Shown in pieces: positions 36,692 through 36,788 of a DNA stretch of 36,788 nt. The position numbers and the translations under genes are program-made. Location: IMG/VR virus record IMGVR_UViG_3300022929_000083, positions 1 through 36,788 of that record. One strand, written 5' to 3'. The notes under the pieces are model-generated. The model made no database searches and was not told the origin of the DNA. It was given only the letters and a program-made list of their open reading frames with translations. Each line of letters starts with the position of its first letter. The first letter of the stretch is position 1. The DNA is from a virus.

Positions 36692-36788
36692 TAGTTGGAT
36701 CATTTACAAAAATAGCACAAAAGAAAAATAGCCACAGCTTTGGTTGGGCAAGAACTTGGTCAGAAAACCTTGGAGTAGAAATCGATTT
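36688..36788 (+). CDS. Gene cut by the window end, unknown
   Basis: An open frame from ATG 36688, overlapping the PLP-enzyme stop as ATGA, that runs off the window after 33 codons. The visible protein begins MIVGSFTKIAQKKNSHSFGW and continues with ARTWSENLGVEID. The basic start followed by a conserved-looking His/Trp region is compatible with an enzyme of the same operon, but the fragment is too short to name. Confidence 0.6.
   Translation, partial: MIVGSFTKIAQKKNSHSFGWARTWSENLGVEID

Noticed and set aside
1-36788. CRISPR arrays, insertion sequences, integrase or attachment sites
   Set aside because: I saw no spaced short repeats of CRISPR type, no transposase or integrase frames and no terminal inverted repeats. 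The three cassette repeats are dispersed promoters, not an array.

Overview
This window is part of the genome of a lytic T4-superfamily myovirus. The evidence is the near-collinear T4 virion block gp13-14-15-16-17-18-19-20-67-(68)-21-22-23. It is followed by the T4 recombination, transcription and replication core: UvsY, UvsW, gp55, gp47, gp46, gp45, DsbA, gp44, gp62, RegA and gp43. The DNA is AT-rich and every credible gene is on the + strand. The accessory genes (peptide deformylase, Hsp20, a CobS/CobT-like pair, MazG-type pyrophosphohydrolases, Sm-like proteins) and the lack of a gp24 gene after gp23 resemble marine or cyanophage-type T4 relatives more than T4 itself. The host cannot be named from sequence alone. 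Sigma70-like -10 boxes and a tRNA with an encoded CCA fit a bacterium with conventional signals.

Layout. (1) 1-11.2 kb: late virion genes for neck, terminase, tail sheath and tube, portal, prohead core, protease, scaffold and major capsid protein. They are punctuated by T4-type late promoters (TATAAATA) and a terminator after gp23. (2) 11.3-18.2 kb: a tail-tube-like structural protein behind a late promoter, then uvsY, uvsW, an Sm-like protein, the late sigma factor gp55, the gp47/gp46 nuclease and peptide deformylase. (3) 18.2-21.8 kb: a two-gene module of an HEXXH plus VWA protein and a MoxR/CobS-like AAA+ ATPase, each behind a copy of a repeated promoter cassette. (4) 21.8-29.8 kb: a dATP/dGTP diphosphohydrolase, the sliding clamp, DsbA, tRNA-Leu, clamp loader, RegA, an Ntn-hydrolase, Hsp20, a second Sm-like protein and DNA polymerase. 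(5) 29.9-36.8 kb: nucleotide metabolism and accessory genes. These include a MazG-like protein, a primase-like protein, a PD-(D/E)XK candidate, a DUF1599 protein, a GNAT-like protein, a membrane protein and a winged-helix protein. The end holds a thymidylate synthase/dCMP-hydroxymethylase homologue, dCMP deaminase, a fold-type-II PLP enzyme and a gene cut by the window edge. No stretch longer than 300 bases lacks a gene.

Regulation. Two promoter classes are visible. Structural genes use TATAAATA late promoters, presumably read by the gp55 encoded here with the gp45 clamp. Replication and accessory operons use a very regular TGTACA-17 bp-TATAAT promoter, seen ten times with exactly the same spacing. 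In three places it sits inside a roughly 121-bp repeated cassette with a long hairpin whose arms covary. The most interesting candidates for something undescribed are that cassette regulon, the metalloprotease/VWA/AAA+ pair it controls, and the TS-like/PLP-enzyme cluster at the right end, which may make a modified nucleotide.
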